A stretch of DNA of 21,689 nt, taken from positions 1-21,689 of the forward strand of contig JASFPE010000026.1 in assembly GCA_050116155.1 (NCBI GenBank), read 5' to 3'. This document shows positions 8,102-15,970 of the stretch, piece by piece. The notes beneath the pieces are model-generated. The model made no database searches, was not told where the DNA came from, and saw only the letters and a list, made by a program, of their open reading frames with translations. The position numbers and the translations under genes were made by a program. The stretch comes from G020353355 sp050116155 (GTDB lineage: Bacteria; Desulfobacterota; Desulfobacteria; Desulfobacterales; JAHEIW01). Numbering within the stretch: position 1 is the stretch's first letter; the number at the start of each line of letters is the position of its first letter.

Positions 8102-8196
8102 TTGGTTACCTTTTTCGAATAAAATAACCCAGCAACATCATAGTGAGTTTGTGTTTATTAACACAATCTGATTATTGAATAAAGCTTTATAAGTAA

Positions 8197-8225
8197 GGTT
8201 CAGGGTTCAGGGTTCAAAGGTTCAG
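8197..8225. repeat. GGTTCAG heptamer repeat
   Basis: Four heptamer units in a row: GGTTCAG, GGTTCAG, GGTTCAAA (one base longer) and GGTTCAG. They lie in the non-coding gap between the PfkB kinase gene and the phosphatidyltransferase gene. Confidence 0.85.
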
Positions 8226-8236
8226 CGTTTAAAACC

Positions 8237-8345
8237 GGGTTCGCGATGCGCGGTCCGAGTTACGCGGTAAAAAAATAAGACATCGAGAATTTATGAGCGC
8301 GCTGGAATCCGATCATCGCAACCCGCAACCCGTAACGCGTAACAC
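8237..8345. repeat. GC-rich degenerate repeat zone with inverted GTTACGCG/CGCGTAAC
   Basis: GTTACGCG (8259-8266) has an exact inverted partner CGCGTAAC (8336-8343), and the right side carries the short direct units CGCAACC and CGTAAC between 8317 and 8345. With the heptamers just upstream, this fills the 290-base gap between two minus-strand genes, so the gap looks like accumulated repeat DNA and not a gene. No ORF of substance was seen. Confidence 0.6.
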
Positions 8346-8392
8346 GATTTTTCCGCCTTCCGCGTTCGTAATTCCGAAAAGGGTGCCTGGTG

Positions 8393-9292
8393 TCAATTTA
8401 GGTTCTTGTTAATTTTGTCTGACTCACCGACAGCCGAAAGGCCAAGAAGATCTTCGGTGATGTAATTTCCCCTTATTTGCAGAGCGGTTAATTCTGCGGC
8501 ATAAGTACATGCATTCGAGATATCCATTTTCTTCATAAATCGACCGATAATGTAAGCGGCAAAAAAGATATCGCCGGCTCCGGTCGGGTCTCCCGGGGAT
8601 TGGACCGGCACTGCATCGAACCGGACCTGGCTATTTTTATTTTCGAGAACGAATCCCCCCTTTTTGCCCTGGGTGACGATAAACTCTTCGATGTGGTATC
8701 TGGCAAGAAGACCGGCAAGGTCAATGTCGAAGTATTGGAGTACAGATTCGAATTCAGATTCATTGGCTTTAACGATGCGGGAAATTTTGAGTGAGGCCTC
8801 GATTTGATCCGCGACTCCGGTATAAACCTCTTCGTCTTCAATTCGTCGGGTATACCCCTGCACATCAAGAAAAACAGGCAGTTTCGCTTCTTTAAGGAGG
8901 TTTATGCAATCTGGTTCAATATCTAGCGGGTGCAAGGGACCCAGATGCACACATCCTACAGCATCTCTTAACGCCTCGATTTGACATGCTTTTATGGGCG
9001 AGGCCGTGGACGGCAATTTTTGTCGGCGCTGGTCTCCAATAAAGATATTGATAAATTGGGTGGTATGTGTCGTAGGCCCATTTTGAACGGTTATCTGTTC
9101 TTGATCCAGCTTGTCGAGGATCGGCAAATCCTGTTCGGCAACATTCGTGACAGCCCGCGTTACAATTCCGTGCCGCCGATATGTGATTCCTGAATAGGTT
9201 GTTACACCGCCAATTTTCAGCTGGTTTTTGTTATCATAAATATTCTTATCAATAGTTGTTGAGCCGATAACCGCAATCCCTTTTTCGAGCAT
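8393..9292 (-). CDS. PfkB-family carbohydrate kinase
   Basis: ATP-dependent phosphorylation of a sugar, nucleoside or cyclitol hydroxyl. The catalytic PfkB signature DPTGAGDIFFAAY, with the base Asp of GAGD, is intact near the C-terminus, and the N-terminal substrate-binding GGVTTYSG region is present. The start is placed at ATG 9292 (MLEKGIAVIGS), with GAGGGA upstream at short spacing; a TTG at 9307 overlapping the stop of the upstream small gene is an alternative that would add five residues. Length is about 299 residues, normal for the family. Substrate cannot be read from the sequence. The adjacent PIP-synthase-like gene makes a myo-inositol or other cyclitol kinase an attractive guess, since archaeal myo-inositol 3-kinase is a PfkB protein, but this is context inference only. 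It is translationally close-coupled to the coiled-coil gene upstream. Confidence 0.9.
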   Translation of the reverse strand: MLEKGIAVIGSTTIDKNIYDNKNQLKIGGVTTYSGITYRRHGIVTRAVTNVAEQDLPILDKLDQEQITVQNGPTTHTTQFINIFIGDQRRQKLPSTASPIKACQIEALRDAVGCVHLGPLHPLDIEPDCINLLKEAKLPVFLDVQGYTRRIEDEEVYTGVADQIEASLKISRIVKANESEFESVLQYFDIDLAGLLARYHIEEFIVTQGKKGGFVLENKNSQVRFDAVPVQSPGDPTGAGDIFFAAYIIGRFMKKMDISNACTYAAELTALQIRGNYITEDLLGLSAVGESDKINKNLN

Positions 9293-9303
9293 AATTCCCT
9301 CAT

Positions 9304-9510
9304 TCAATGCCTTTGAAACTGCTTTTGAGAAGAACGATCAATTTCACCATTCAAAATTTTACGCATCCGATTCCGTTCAGTTGTCAGCTTTCTGAGGCGA
9401 TCCTTTAAAACCTCATATTTTTCGACGTCGGTTGACTTAATCTCTTGTTCCAGTTTTTTCACTTCCTGCTGCAGGCGGTACAAGTCTTTTGCAATCAATC
9501 GAATAGACAA
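9304..9510 (-). CDS. Small coiled-coil protein of unknown function
   Basis: 68 residues, almost entirely one predicted helix with heptad-like Leu/Ile/Val spacing (RLIAKDLYRLQQEVKKLEQEI, then LKDRLRKLTTERNRMRKIL) and very high Lys/Glu/Arg content. It has no signal peptide, no cysteines and no catalytic motif. The frame can start only at TTG 9510, because a stop codon lies immediately upstream (9513-9511), and the ribosome site is poor. Its stop lies within a few bases of the PfkB kinase start, so the two are probably co-translated. I recall similar short proteins ahead of PfkB kinases in deltaproteobacteria, but that is not verifiable here. It could be a regulatory partner or a scaffold; no function is claimed. 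Confidence 0.72.
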   Translation of the reverse strand: MSIRLIAKDLYRLQQEVKKLEQEIKSTDVEKYEVLKDRLRKLTTERNRMRKILNGEIDRSSQKQFQRH

Positions 9511-9770
9511 TTATGCAATCCATTTAGTAAGTTATAAAATTATTGCCTTTTCCGCCATTCCCTGCTTAGGCGGATGATAAATATCGTATATTTAATGATG
9601 AATGTCGAGCAGAGTATTCGATCATTTTATATATAGGATGGAGAGTGCTTTTTCAAATAAAAATCAATTGAAATTCTTTAAAAGCTTCATCAAATTTGCT
9701 AATTTTTAGAGGTTATTCAGGATTCAGATGTATTTAGTTAGATTTTAATCATTTTTTGGTGAATCGGGCA

Positions 9771-10793
9771 ATGACGACCGAGCTTTCCAGACAATTAAAC
9801 CGGCCGCTGACGATCGGTCCTAAAACGATAAAAAAGAGATTGGTTCTGTCGCCAATGGCATTTGTCGGAAATGTCGCCTTTCGCGAGTTGGTAGCAACCT
9901 ATGGCGGTTATGGGCTGTTGTTTACCGAGATGTGCAGCGCCAAAAGAATACCGCATGAAAATAGAAATACGTCTTCGTACTTCAAATGGCGCAATCAAGA
10001 GACTCCGCATCTGGTGTGTCAGATCTTTGGTGCTGATCCGAAACTTATGGCCGAGGCTGCCCGGCGCATTGAGCAAGAAGGATTTTTCGGGGTCGATATT
10101 AACTTTGGATGCGCGGATGGCTCAATTTGTCGTCAAAATTGCGGGGCTGCTATTTTAAGGACTCCTGATTTAGCCGCACGTATCGTAGCTGCGGTACGGA
10201 AAGCCGTTTCCATGCCGCTTTTTGTAAAATTTCGCACCGGCTGGCAAGATGATCCTCAACCTTCGATTGAAATGGCGAGACGGTTTGAAGATGTCGGCGC
10301 AAATGCCCTGACCTTTCATCCCAGGGTTGCACCCGATCGGCGGGTTCGACCCCCCAGATGGGAGTATATCGCCAATGTGAAACAGTCGGTCTCCATTCCG
10401 GTTTTCGGAAACGGCGATGTCTTTGACCGCGACGATTGTGCAAACATGCTACAATCAACCGGTTGTGACGGTGTGGCCATCGCCAGGATAGCGATAGCAA
10501 GGCCCTGGGTATTTGCGGAGTGGGCCGAGGGATATAAAACAGGGCCGGATATCTTTTTAAAATCTGCCATGCGGTTGGCAGCGCTATTGGAAAAGCACTA
10601 TGATCCGGCCGGGGCCTTTCGCCGCTTTAGACGTTTTGCATTTTATTTTGCAGCCAATTTCCAGTTCGGGCACACCCTGTACACCCGGATTTCAAATGCC
10701 CCGGATATGGCAGCGGCAAAAGATGTGTTGTTGGCGTTTTTTGAAGCAGCCCCGAAAATCGTTCAAAGACCGAACATGAATTTTTTCAGATAG
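9771..10793 (+). CDS. tRNA-dihydrouridine synthase (Dus) family flavoprotein
   Basis: FMN-dependent TIM-barrel protein of the Dus family, which reduces specific uridines in tRNA with NADPH. Diagnostic segments appear in order: VLSPMAF at the N-terminus, QIFGADP, VDINFGC around residues 108-114, FVKFRTGW, ALTFHPR, the phosphate-binding IPVFGNGDV and GCDGVAIAR. The family motif GCP reads GCA here (C114, A115), and extra cysteines sit at 120 and 124. The helical C-terminal domain is present. The start is placed at ATG 9771; an in-frame TTG at 9756 would add five residues. Length is 340. The GCP change and the sequence around it suggest a divergent Dus paralogue and not the housekeeping DusB, so a different RNA site or even a different substrate is possible. 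It stands alone on its strand, convergent with the aldehyde oxidoreductase gene. Confidence 0.85.
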   Translation: MTTELSRQLNRPLTIGPKTIKKRLVLSPMAFVGNVAFRELVATYGGYGLLFTEMCSAKRIPHENRNTSSYFKWRNQETPHLVCQIFGADPKLMAEAARRIEQEGFFGVDINFGCADGSICRQNCGAAILRTPDLAARIVAAVRKAVSMPLFVKFRTGWQDDPQPSIEMARRFEDVGANALTFHPRVAPDRRVRPPRWEYIANVKQSVSIPVFGNGDVFDRDDCANMLQSTGCDGVAIARIAIARPWVFAEWAEGYKTGPDIFLKSAMRLAALLEKHYDPAGAFRRFRRFAFYFAANFQFGHTLYTRISNAPDMAAAKDVLLAFFEAAPKIVQRPNMNFFR

Positions 10794-10872
10794 ACAAGCG
10801 TCTCGGAATGTGCGCAATCAGTCAATTTTAGGTAATATTCCATCATTCCAATTGTGAGCAAAGCGAACTTCC

Positions 10873-12777
10873 CTACTGATTCAAGATATCCTCAACCCAA
10901 TCTAAGTCCAGTTCCATGAGCCTTCCGCGATCGGGTCGGCCGGTATCCGGATTGCATCCGATCATCTCATAATACAGTTCAATTGCCCGGTTGAACGCCG
11001 CTTCGTCGAATATTTGCTCTCCGGCATTGGGCCCATCCGGTTTGGGGTCAAATAAGCGTTTTGGTAATTTATCGTCTTTGATCGAAAAGCCTTCGCGGCT
11101 GTTGAATGCTCTGGCAATCATCGTGCCGCGTTCGCCGGCTTTCATCAATTCATGCAGACTGGCATCCCAGCCTGTAATTGCATTCAGGCACTGCCGCATT
11201 TTATCCAGGGTCATCACCCCCCGCGGTGCATATCCGAACACACACAGGCCCAGGGCATCCACTGCTCTCCAGAAGTTTTCAAGTTTCATGTAATTTCTGA
11301 CTTTGTCGGTCGTAATTTCTGTGGGATGCATAGCGCCGTAAATGCCCAGAGGTTTGACTGATTTTACCGAAAACGATTCGTCGTCGGCAAACGCCGTATC
11401 ATGGGCCGCCGTCATATGGTCTGCACCGTAGGGGCTGATGGCAAAGCCCATACCGACGCCGACTTTCACCCGGGGATCGTGCAGGGAAAGTTCCTGTCCT
11501 TTGACGGTGAGATTGAAATCTTGATCTTCAACATTCCATTTTTTGGCAAGACGGGCGCTTCCCTCTGCCAATTGATCTCCGAATCCCTCCCGTCGGGCGA
11601 TCATCTCCAGAAGCTGCAACATTAAATCCGCATCTCCGAATTGCAAATCCAATCCCCCGGTGTCTTCTTTGCTAACAATTCCCTGCTCGTAACATTCACA
11701 GGCAAAAGCAATGGTCATACCTGTGGAGATTGTATCCATGCAATAGCGGTTACAGATTTCATTGCCTTTGGCAATGGCTTTCAGGTTTACAATATTTAAA
11801 TTAGATCCCAACGCGGCCAGGGTTTCATATTCCGGGCCACCGTAACGAGAATCTAGGCCATATTTCGGATCTTCCAGTGCGATGGCACGTTTGCAACGAA
11901 TCGGGCAGGCGTAGCAGCCTTTTCTCTTTTTTAACAGCATCTCATTATAGGTGTCACCGCTGATCAGCGATGGGTCATCCAGCTTACTGCGGCGAAAATT
12001 ATTTACGGGAAGCGCCCCCCCGGAAGATAAAATTTCCGGAAATGCGGTGGTCCCGTAAACATATAAGGCCTCCCCCAGAGGGTTGTCCCGAAATGTATTT
12101 TCATAATCTTTAGCCGTTTGGCGTAAAAAATCAGGGTCCTGGTATGCGATTCTTTCCGTGCCCAGAGCAGCCACGGCGCGAAGATTCTTCGATCCCATGA
12201 TCGCACCCAGACCGCAGCGTCCATTAAAATGGCCGAGGTTATTGGTGATGTTGGCGTAACGGACCCGGTTCATTCCGGCCAGCCCGGTTTGCGCTACCCG
12301 AATCCGTTTGCTCCCCATCTCATCTCGAATGATGTCTTCAACCTCCCGGGCACCCGATTGGGCAAAATGCGAGGCATCTTTAATTTCGGCGTTCCCCCCG
12401 GTTACCCAGAGATAGACGGGAGTATCGGATTTACCGGCAAACACGACGGCGTCAAAGCCCGCCATTTTTAATTCAGGCCCAAAAAAGCCGGCCGCTTCAG
12501 ATTCGGCGGCAGTTCCGGTAAGCGGTGATTTGCCAATTGCCGTAAACCGGCAGGCGGCCGGCAGGGGAGCGCCCGTCATCACACCGGTTGCCAGCACCAG
12601 AATATTTTCCGAAGAGAACGGATCGATGCGAGCAGGTACTTTTTTCATTAAATAATGATAGCCAAATCCGCGACCCCCCAAATACGATCGGTAAAATCCT
12701 TCATCATTTTCTTCGATTTCAGTTTTGCGATTGCCCAGGTCGACATGTAGAATCTTTCCCGTATATCCTTTTGGCAT
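10873..12777 (-). CDS. Aldehyde:ferredoxin oxidoreductase family (tungsten-type) enzyme
   Basis: Tungsten bis-pterin enzyme that oxidises an aldehyde to the acid (or the reverse) with ferredoxin as partner; cytoplasmic and oxygen-sensitive. The 634-residue protein begins with the typical GYTGKILHVDL. The N-terminal pterin domain shows AAGFFGPELKMAGFDAVVFAGKS and the NGRCGLGAIMGSKNLRA block. The 4Fe-4S ligands are C288, C291 and C295 (CYACPIRC) plus C512 (LGLCVF). The acidic motif GGPEYETLAALGSN (about 313-326) contains the Glu that lies at the active site in the Pyrococcus enzyme. AAAGGAGG nine bases before ATG 12777 supports the start. No separate electron-transfer subunit is next to it, which fits a free AOR and not the multi-subunit benzoyl-CoA reductase complex, whose BamB is a relative. 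Substrate range is unknown. It is divergent from the molybdopterin oxidoreductase gene, 517 bases away. Confidence 0.95.
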   Translation of the reverse strand: MPKGYTGKILHVDLGNRKTEIEENDEGFYRSYLGGRGFGYHYLMKKVPARIDPFSSENILVLATGVMTGAPLPAACRFTAIGKSPLTGTAAESEAAGFFGPELKMAGFDAVVFAGKSDTPVYLWVTGGNAEIKDASHFAQSGAREVEDIIRDEMGSKRIRVAQTGLAGMNRVRYANITNNLGHFNGRCGLGAIMGSKNLRAVAALGTERIAYQDPDFLRQTAKDYENTFRDNPLGEALYVYGTTAFPEILSSGGALPVNNFRRSKLDDPSLISGDTYNEMLLKKRKGCYACPIRCKRAIALEDPKYGLDSRYGGPEYETLAALGSNLNIVNLKAIAKGNEICNRYCMDTISTGMTIAFACECYEQGIVSKEDTGGLDLQFGDADLMLQLLEMIARREGFGDQLAEGSARLAKKWNVEDQDFNLTVKGQELSLHDPRVKVGVGMGFAISPYGADHMTAAHDTAFADDESFSVKSVKPLGIYGAMHPTEITTDKVRNYMKLENFWRAVDALGLCVFGYAPRGVMTLDKMRQCLNAITGWDASLHELMKAGERGTMIARAFNSREGFSIKDDKLPKRLFDPKPDGPNAGEQIFDEAAFNRAIELYYEMIGCNPDTGRPDRGRLMELDLDWVEDILNQ

Positions 12778-13227
12778 GCGGATTTTCCTCCTTTACAAAA
12801 GCTGTCTTTAAATTTTTTCGTGACACTATAAATTAAAGTCGCCTGGATGTCAAAATGCTAATTTGGATAATGCAAACAGTATTGTCGAATATTTAGTTCA
12901 AGATTGAAACGTTCATAAAAATTTGTATACGAAATAAATTGAACCCCCAGTACAAACCACTACTGCGGCTGCACAGGGTCGTAAAATCGTGAGTATTGTT
13001 TAGGGTTTTGAATTTAACGCTCTTTTATCTGATCGTCTAAAAAGCCCTAGGGGTAATGCAATAAATGCCAAATTAATGTCCCTGGATTCCCGCTCCCTGA
13101 TCGGAGTCAGGGACAAGCTTCGCGAGAATGACGGGTTTTCGAATGGACTTTCATTTGTCATTCCCGCGAAAGCGGGAATCCAGAAATCAAATTCGATTTG
13201 CTTATTGTGGATAACCGGATATTTTTG
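12778..13227. other. Divergent intergenic region with repeat
   Basis: The 517 bases between the two divergent metalloenzyme genes contain no ORF worth calling. The left half is AT-rich and featureless apart from the ribosome site of the aldehyde oxidoreductase gene; the right half carries the inverted repeat at 13082-13183 and then the promoter of the molybdopterin gene. Confidence 0.6.
13082..13183. repeat. GGATTCCCGC-type inverted repeat element
   Basis: CTGGATTCCCGCT (13082-13094) and AGCGGGAATCCAG (13171-13183) are perfect 13-bp inverted repeats; inside them GCGAGAATGAC (13122-13132) and GTCATTCCCGC pair with one mismatch. A further perfect hairpin, TCCCTGA-TCGGAG-TCAGGGA, lies at 13094-13113. 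A related single hairpin is found near 16594-16617, showing that this is a repeat family within the genome. Confidence 0.85.
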
Positions 13228-13256
13228 TTGACATCAAAATAATAACCCATTAATAG
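13228..13256 (+). promoter_or_regulatory. Sigma-70 promoter of the molybdopterin oxidoreductase gene
   Basis: A consensus -35 TTGACA (13228-13233), 17-base spacer and TAATAG (13251-13256) lie 38 bases before the ATG. A second -10-like TATACT follows at 13261-13266 without its own -35. The exact -35 match and ideal spacing make this the best promoter in the window. Confidence 0.6.
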
Positions 13257-13294
13257 TTTGTATACTAACAAAAACGATTAAAAGGGGGGATCCC

Positions 13295-15535
13295 ATGGCT
13301 CAATGGCTAAAAACATCCTGTGCATTGTGTGCCCAAAATTGTGGACTGGAGGTCCAGGTTGAGGCCAACCGTATGGTTAAGGTTCGCCCGGACAAAGACA
13401 ATTCGCGCAGTCAGGGCTATGTCTGTCGCAAAGGGCTGAATGTCATCTATCATCAGCATCACGACGAACGTCTGACACATCCGCTCAAAAAGGTGGGAGA
13501 TGAATTCGAGCAGGTGTCGTGGGATCAGGCCATTGAAGAAATTACTGAAAAGCTTAAGTCCATCATCGACCGGCACGGGCCGAAATCGTTTGCTTACATG
13601 GGCGGCGGCGGTCAGGGCTGTCATTTTGAGGCTGCCTTTGGTGTTCGATTGCTCCGCAGCCTGGGTTCCCATTACCATTATAATGCACTGGGCCAGGAGC
13701 TTACGGGCAGTTACTGGGTGTGGGGTCGGGTGGTAGGTCGACAGAATTTAATTGCCGGGGCTGATCATCACAACACGGATATGCTGGTTGCCATTGGGTG
13801 GAACGGCATGATGAGCCACCAGATGCCCCAGGCACGCAAATTTCTCACCCGGTTTGCCAAGGATCCGGACAAAATCCTGGTCGTCATTGATCCGCGCGTA
13901 TCGGAAACAGCCAAAATCGCCGATATCCATCTTGCCGTTCGCCCGGGCACCGATGCTCTGTTGACCCGGGCAATGATTGCGATCATCCTTCAGGAAGGCT
14001 GGCAGGACAACCAATATATCGCCGATCACGTTTCAGGCTTTGAACAGATTCAGCCCTGGTTCGTTGATTTTGACGCCCGCAGCGCCATAGATTTCTGCGC
14101 GCTGAGTTATGAAGCCGTTCGAAATCTGTGCCGCTTGATGGCCGAAAAAAAATGGTCGATGCATTACGATCTGGGTGTGATGATGAATCGCCACAGCACG
14201 GCGACGACCTATTTACACGTCATCCTGCTGGCCATTTGCGGCCGAATTTGTGTTCCCGGCGGCAACGTGATACCCAGCGGGCTGATGCCGATTACAGCGC
14301 ATTCCGATGAACGCGACCAACGCACCTGGCGGACGGTCGCGACGGATTTTCCAGCCATTGCCGGTGTATTTCCGCCCAATGTCATTCCCGAAGAGATTTT
14401 AAGTGACCATCCTGAAAGATTACGGGCCATCATCTGCGGCCAGTCCAATCCACTGCGATCCTATGCCGATACGACCCAGTACGAAAAGGCGTTCAAGCAG
14501 TTGGATCTGCTGGTTACGGCTGAGCTGGCCATGACCGAAACCGCACAGCTCTCCCATTATGTGCTGCCGGCACGTTCGGCCTATGAGTCCTGGGATGGGA
14601 CTTTTTTTCCGTGGACCTACCCGGAGATTTATTTTCAGATGCGTCCACCCGTCCTAAAGCCAGAAAGCCAGCAACTGGAGGTCAGCCAGATGTATACGCG
14701 TCTGGCCGATTGTCTGGGACTGATACCCGATATCCCCGATTCCCTGTACGAGGCTGCCAAAGGTGACCGGTTAAAATTTGGTATGGAATTAATGAACTTT
14801 GCCCAGTCCGAACCCGGGGCCATGAAGGTCATGCCGTTTGTGCTGGCCAAGACCCTGGGCCAGGAGCTGGAATCCGCCAATTTAGCTGCCCTCTGGGGTC
14901 TCTTGATGACCGCACCCAAACAATTTCAGGAAAATGCGGCCCGGGTGGGATTTACGCCTGGAATGACGCTGGGAGAAGAGGTTTTTCAAAAGCTTCTTGA
15001 TCATCCGGAGGGAATCTGGGTCGGCCGGGTAGACGCGGATAAGAATATGGAAAGAATAAAGACCGAAGACGGTCGGATCAACGTGCTGATTCCCGAACTG
15101 GCCGACTGGGTCCAGGGCATCACGCATGAAAGCGAACGCGAAGCATTGCGGGGGGATGAAAAGTTTCCACTGGTGCTCTGTGCCGGTCTTCACATCGACA
15201 CCAATGCCAATACCCTGATGCGCAACCCAGCCTGGAACAAATCACGACGCGCCTGCACGCTGGCCATGCATCCGGAAAATGCCCACCCGATGAACCTTGT
15301 AGATGGGCAAACAGTCAAGGTTATTACCGATGCCGGAGAAGTTGAAATTGAACTGCAGGTCACCGAACAGACAAAACCCGGACTGGTGACCATACCCCAC
15401 GGCTTCGGTCTGGAGTACCAGGGCAACGTCTATGGTGCCAATGTCAATCGCCTGACCAAAAACACCCATCGGGATCCGCTGGCGGGCACGCCACTGCATC
15501 GCTATGTGCCCTGTCGCGTGGAAGCGATTTCATAA
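13295..15535 (+). CDS. Molybdopterin (Mo/W-bisMGD) oxidoreductase, DMSO reductase superfamily
   Basis: A 746-residue cytoplasmic enzyme (no Tat signal) binding a 4Fe-4S cluster through C9, C12, C16 and C44 and a Mo or W bis-pterin cofactor. The middle domains carry the family's conserved pterin-binding stretches (MLVAIGWNGMMSHQ, ILVVIDPRVSETA, HLAVRPGTDALL) and the C-terminal molybdopterin dinucleotide-binding beta domain (from about 625) is complete (AMHPENAHPMNL, TIPHGFG). In the region that normally supplies the protein ligand to the metal, residues 130-138 read NALGQELTG: there is no Cys or Sec there, so it is not a standard formate dehydrogenase or nitrate reductase. AAAGGGGGG precedes the ATG. 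No iron-sulfur or membrane subunit gene follows, so its electron partner is unknown. It could be a hydratase, hydroxylase or reductase of an uncharacterised clade. Confidence 0.93.
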   Translation: MAQWLKTSCALCAQNCGLEVQVEANRMVKVRPDKDNSRSQGYVCRKGLNVIYHQHHDERLTHPLKKVGDEFEQVSWDQAIEEITEKLKSIIDRHGPKSFAYMGGGGQGCHFEAAFGVRLLRSLGSHYHYNALGQELTGSYWVWGRVVGRQNLIAGADHHNTDMLVAIGWNGMMSHQMPQARKFLTRFAKDPDKILVVIDPRVSETAKIADIHLAVRPGTDALLTRAMIAIILQEGWQDNQYIADHVSGFEQIQPWFVDFDARSAIDFCALSYEAVRNLCRLMAEKKWSMHYDLGVMMNRHSTATTYLHVILLAICGRICVPGGNVIPSGLMPITAHSDERDQRTWRTVATDFPAIAGVFPPNVIPEEILSDHPERLRAIICGQSNPLRSYADTTQYEKAFKQLDLLVTAELAMTETAQLSHYVLPARSAYESWDGTFFPWTYPEIYFQMRPPVLKPESQQLEVSQMYTRLADCLGLIPDIPDSLYEAAKGDRLKFGMELMNFAQSEPGAMKVMPFVLAKTLGQELESANLAALWGLLMTAPKQFQENAARVGFTPGMTLGEEVFQKLLDHPEGIWVGRVDADKNMERIKTEDGRINVLIPELADWVQGITHESEREALRGDEKFPLVLCAGLHIDTNANTLMRNPAWNKSRRACTLAMHPENAHPMNLVDGQTVKVITDAGEVEIELQVTEQTKPGLVTIPHGFGLEYQGNVYGANVNRLTKNTHRDPLAGTPLHRYVPCRVEAIS

Positions 15536-15803
15536 CCACGCCACAGGCGGGGCCAGCCCCAGACATACGAAATCCTTGCACAGAGCGAGTCTCACCGGTC
15601 ATACCTTTAGATTTTTGAATTGGGTTGAATACGCTGTGTGCGTTGTGGTATAGCCTTCTAACTGAAGTACTGCTGGTGTTGAGCATCGTGGCGGTATAGC
15701 GGCGTGGTGTGTGAGAGCTGCGGTATCCTTGAGCGGCTTGGCTCAAAAGACGGTTGCTGACCAGCCGTGGTTTCGCTTCGTCTCATAGGGATGGAGGTAT
15801 TAT
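15536..15803. other. Intergenic region, nothing recognised
   Basis: About 270 bases after the molybdopterin gene. Apart from a tiny GGGG-CCAG-CCCC hairpin at 15549-15560 with no T tract, no gene, RNA or repeat was recognised. The base composition is G-rich in its second half. Confidence 0.5.
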
Positions 15804-15959
15804 ATGGCTCAATTAGAGAACAAACTGCAAGCAAAACTCGAAGAGCCGTTGCGATTCGAGATGCTGCTGACCGGATCGACAGCGAGATTGAAGTCGCCCA
15901 GTGCCGTGTCTGCGAATTCCTCGATCTTGATCGCTCGGCACTTTTCCAAACTTAAATGA
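15804..15959 (+). pseudogene. Relic of a sensor/regulator gene N-terminus (frameshifted, internally deleted)
   Basis: A GGAGG six bases upstream of ATG 15804 still marks a real gene start. The first frame reads MAQLENKLQAKLEEPLRFEMLL and then becomes meaningless (51 residues to the TGA at 15957). In the next frame, from about 15860, the text is ADRIDSEIEVAQCRVCEFL followed by DLDRSALFQ, ending at TAA 15953. As I remember them, many PAS-type kinases and sigma-54 regulators of desulfobacteria have LRFE-LL, then about eleven residues, then the DRIDSEIE-AQRRVCEFL segment. A small out-of-frame deletion near the GCTGCTG at 15861-15867 and loss of the rest of the gene explain what is seen. The strength of the ribosome site suggests recent decay. 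Confidence 0.65.
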
Positions 15960-15970
15960 AAGGAGAGAAA

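Noticed and set aside
10873..12777. BamB subunit of the tungsten benzoyl-CoA reductase
   Set aside because: Same family, but none of the other Bam subunits is adjacent; a stand-alone aldehyde oxidoreductase is the simpler call.
13295..15535. Annotation as formate dehydrogenase or nitrate reductase
   Set aside because: No Sec/Cys or Asp ligand motif in the expected loop and no partner subunits.
15444..15746. 100-codon minus-strand frame past the molybdopterin gene
   Set aside because: Composition rich in Ser/Arg/Thr with no domain or ribosome site, partly antisense to the molybdopterin gene; also considered and dropped as a group II intron trace because no domain V-like hairpin was found.
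15767..15955. 62-codon plus-strand frame as an independent gene
   Set aside because: Only its second half resembles known protein; it starts inside the ribosome-site region of the relic gene and is best explained as the shifted frame of that relic.
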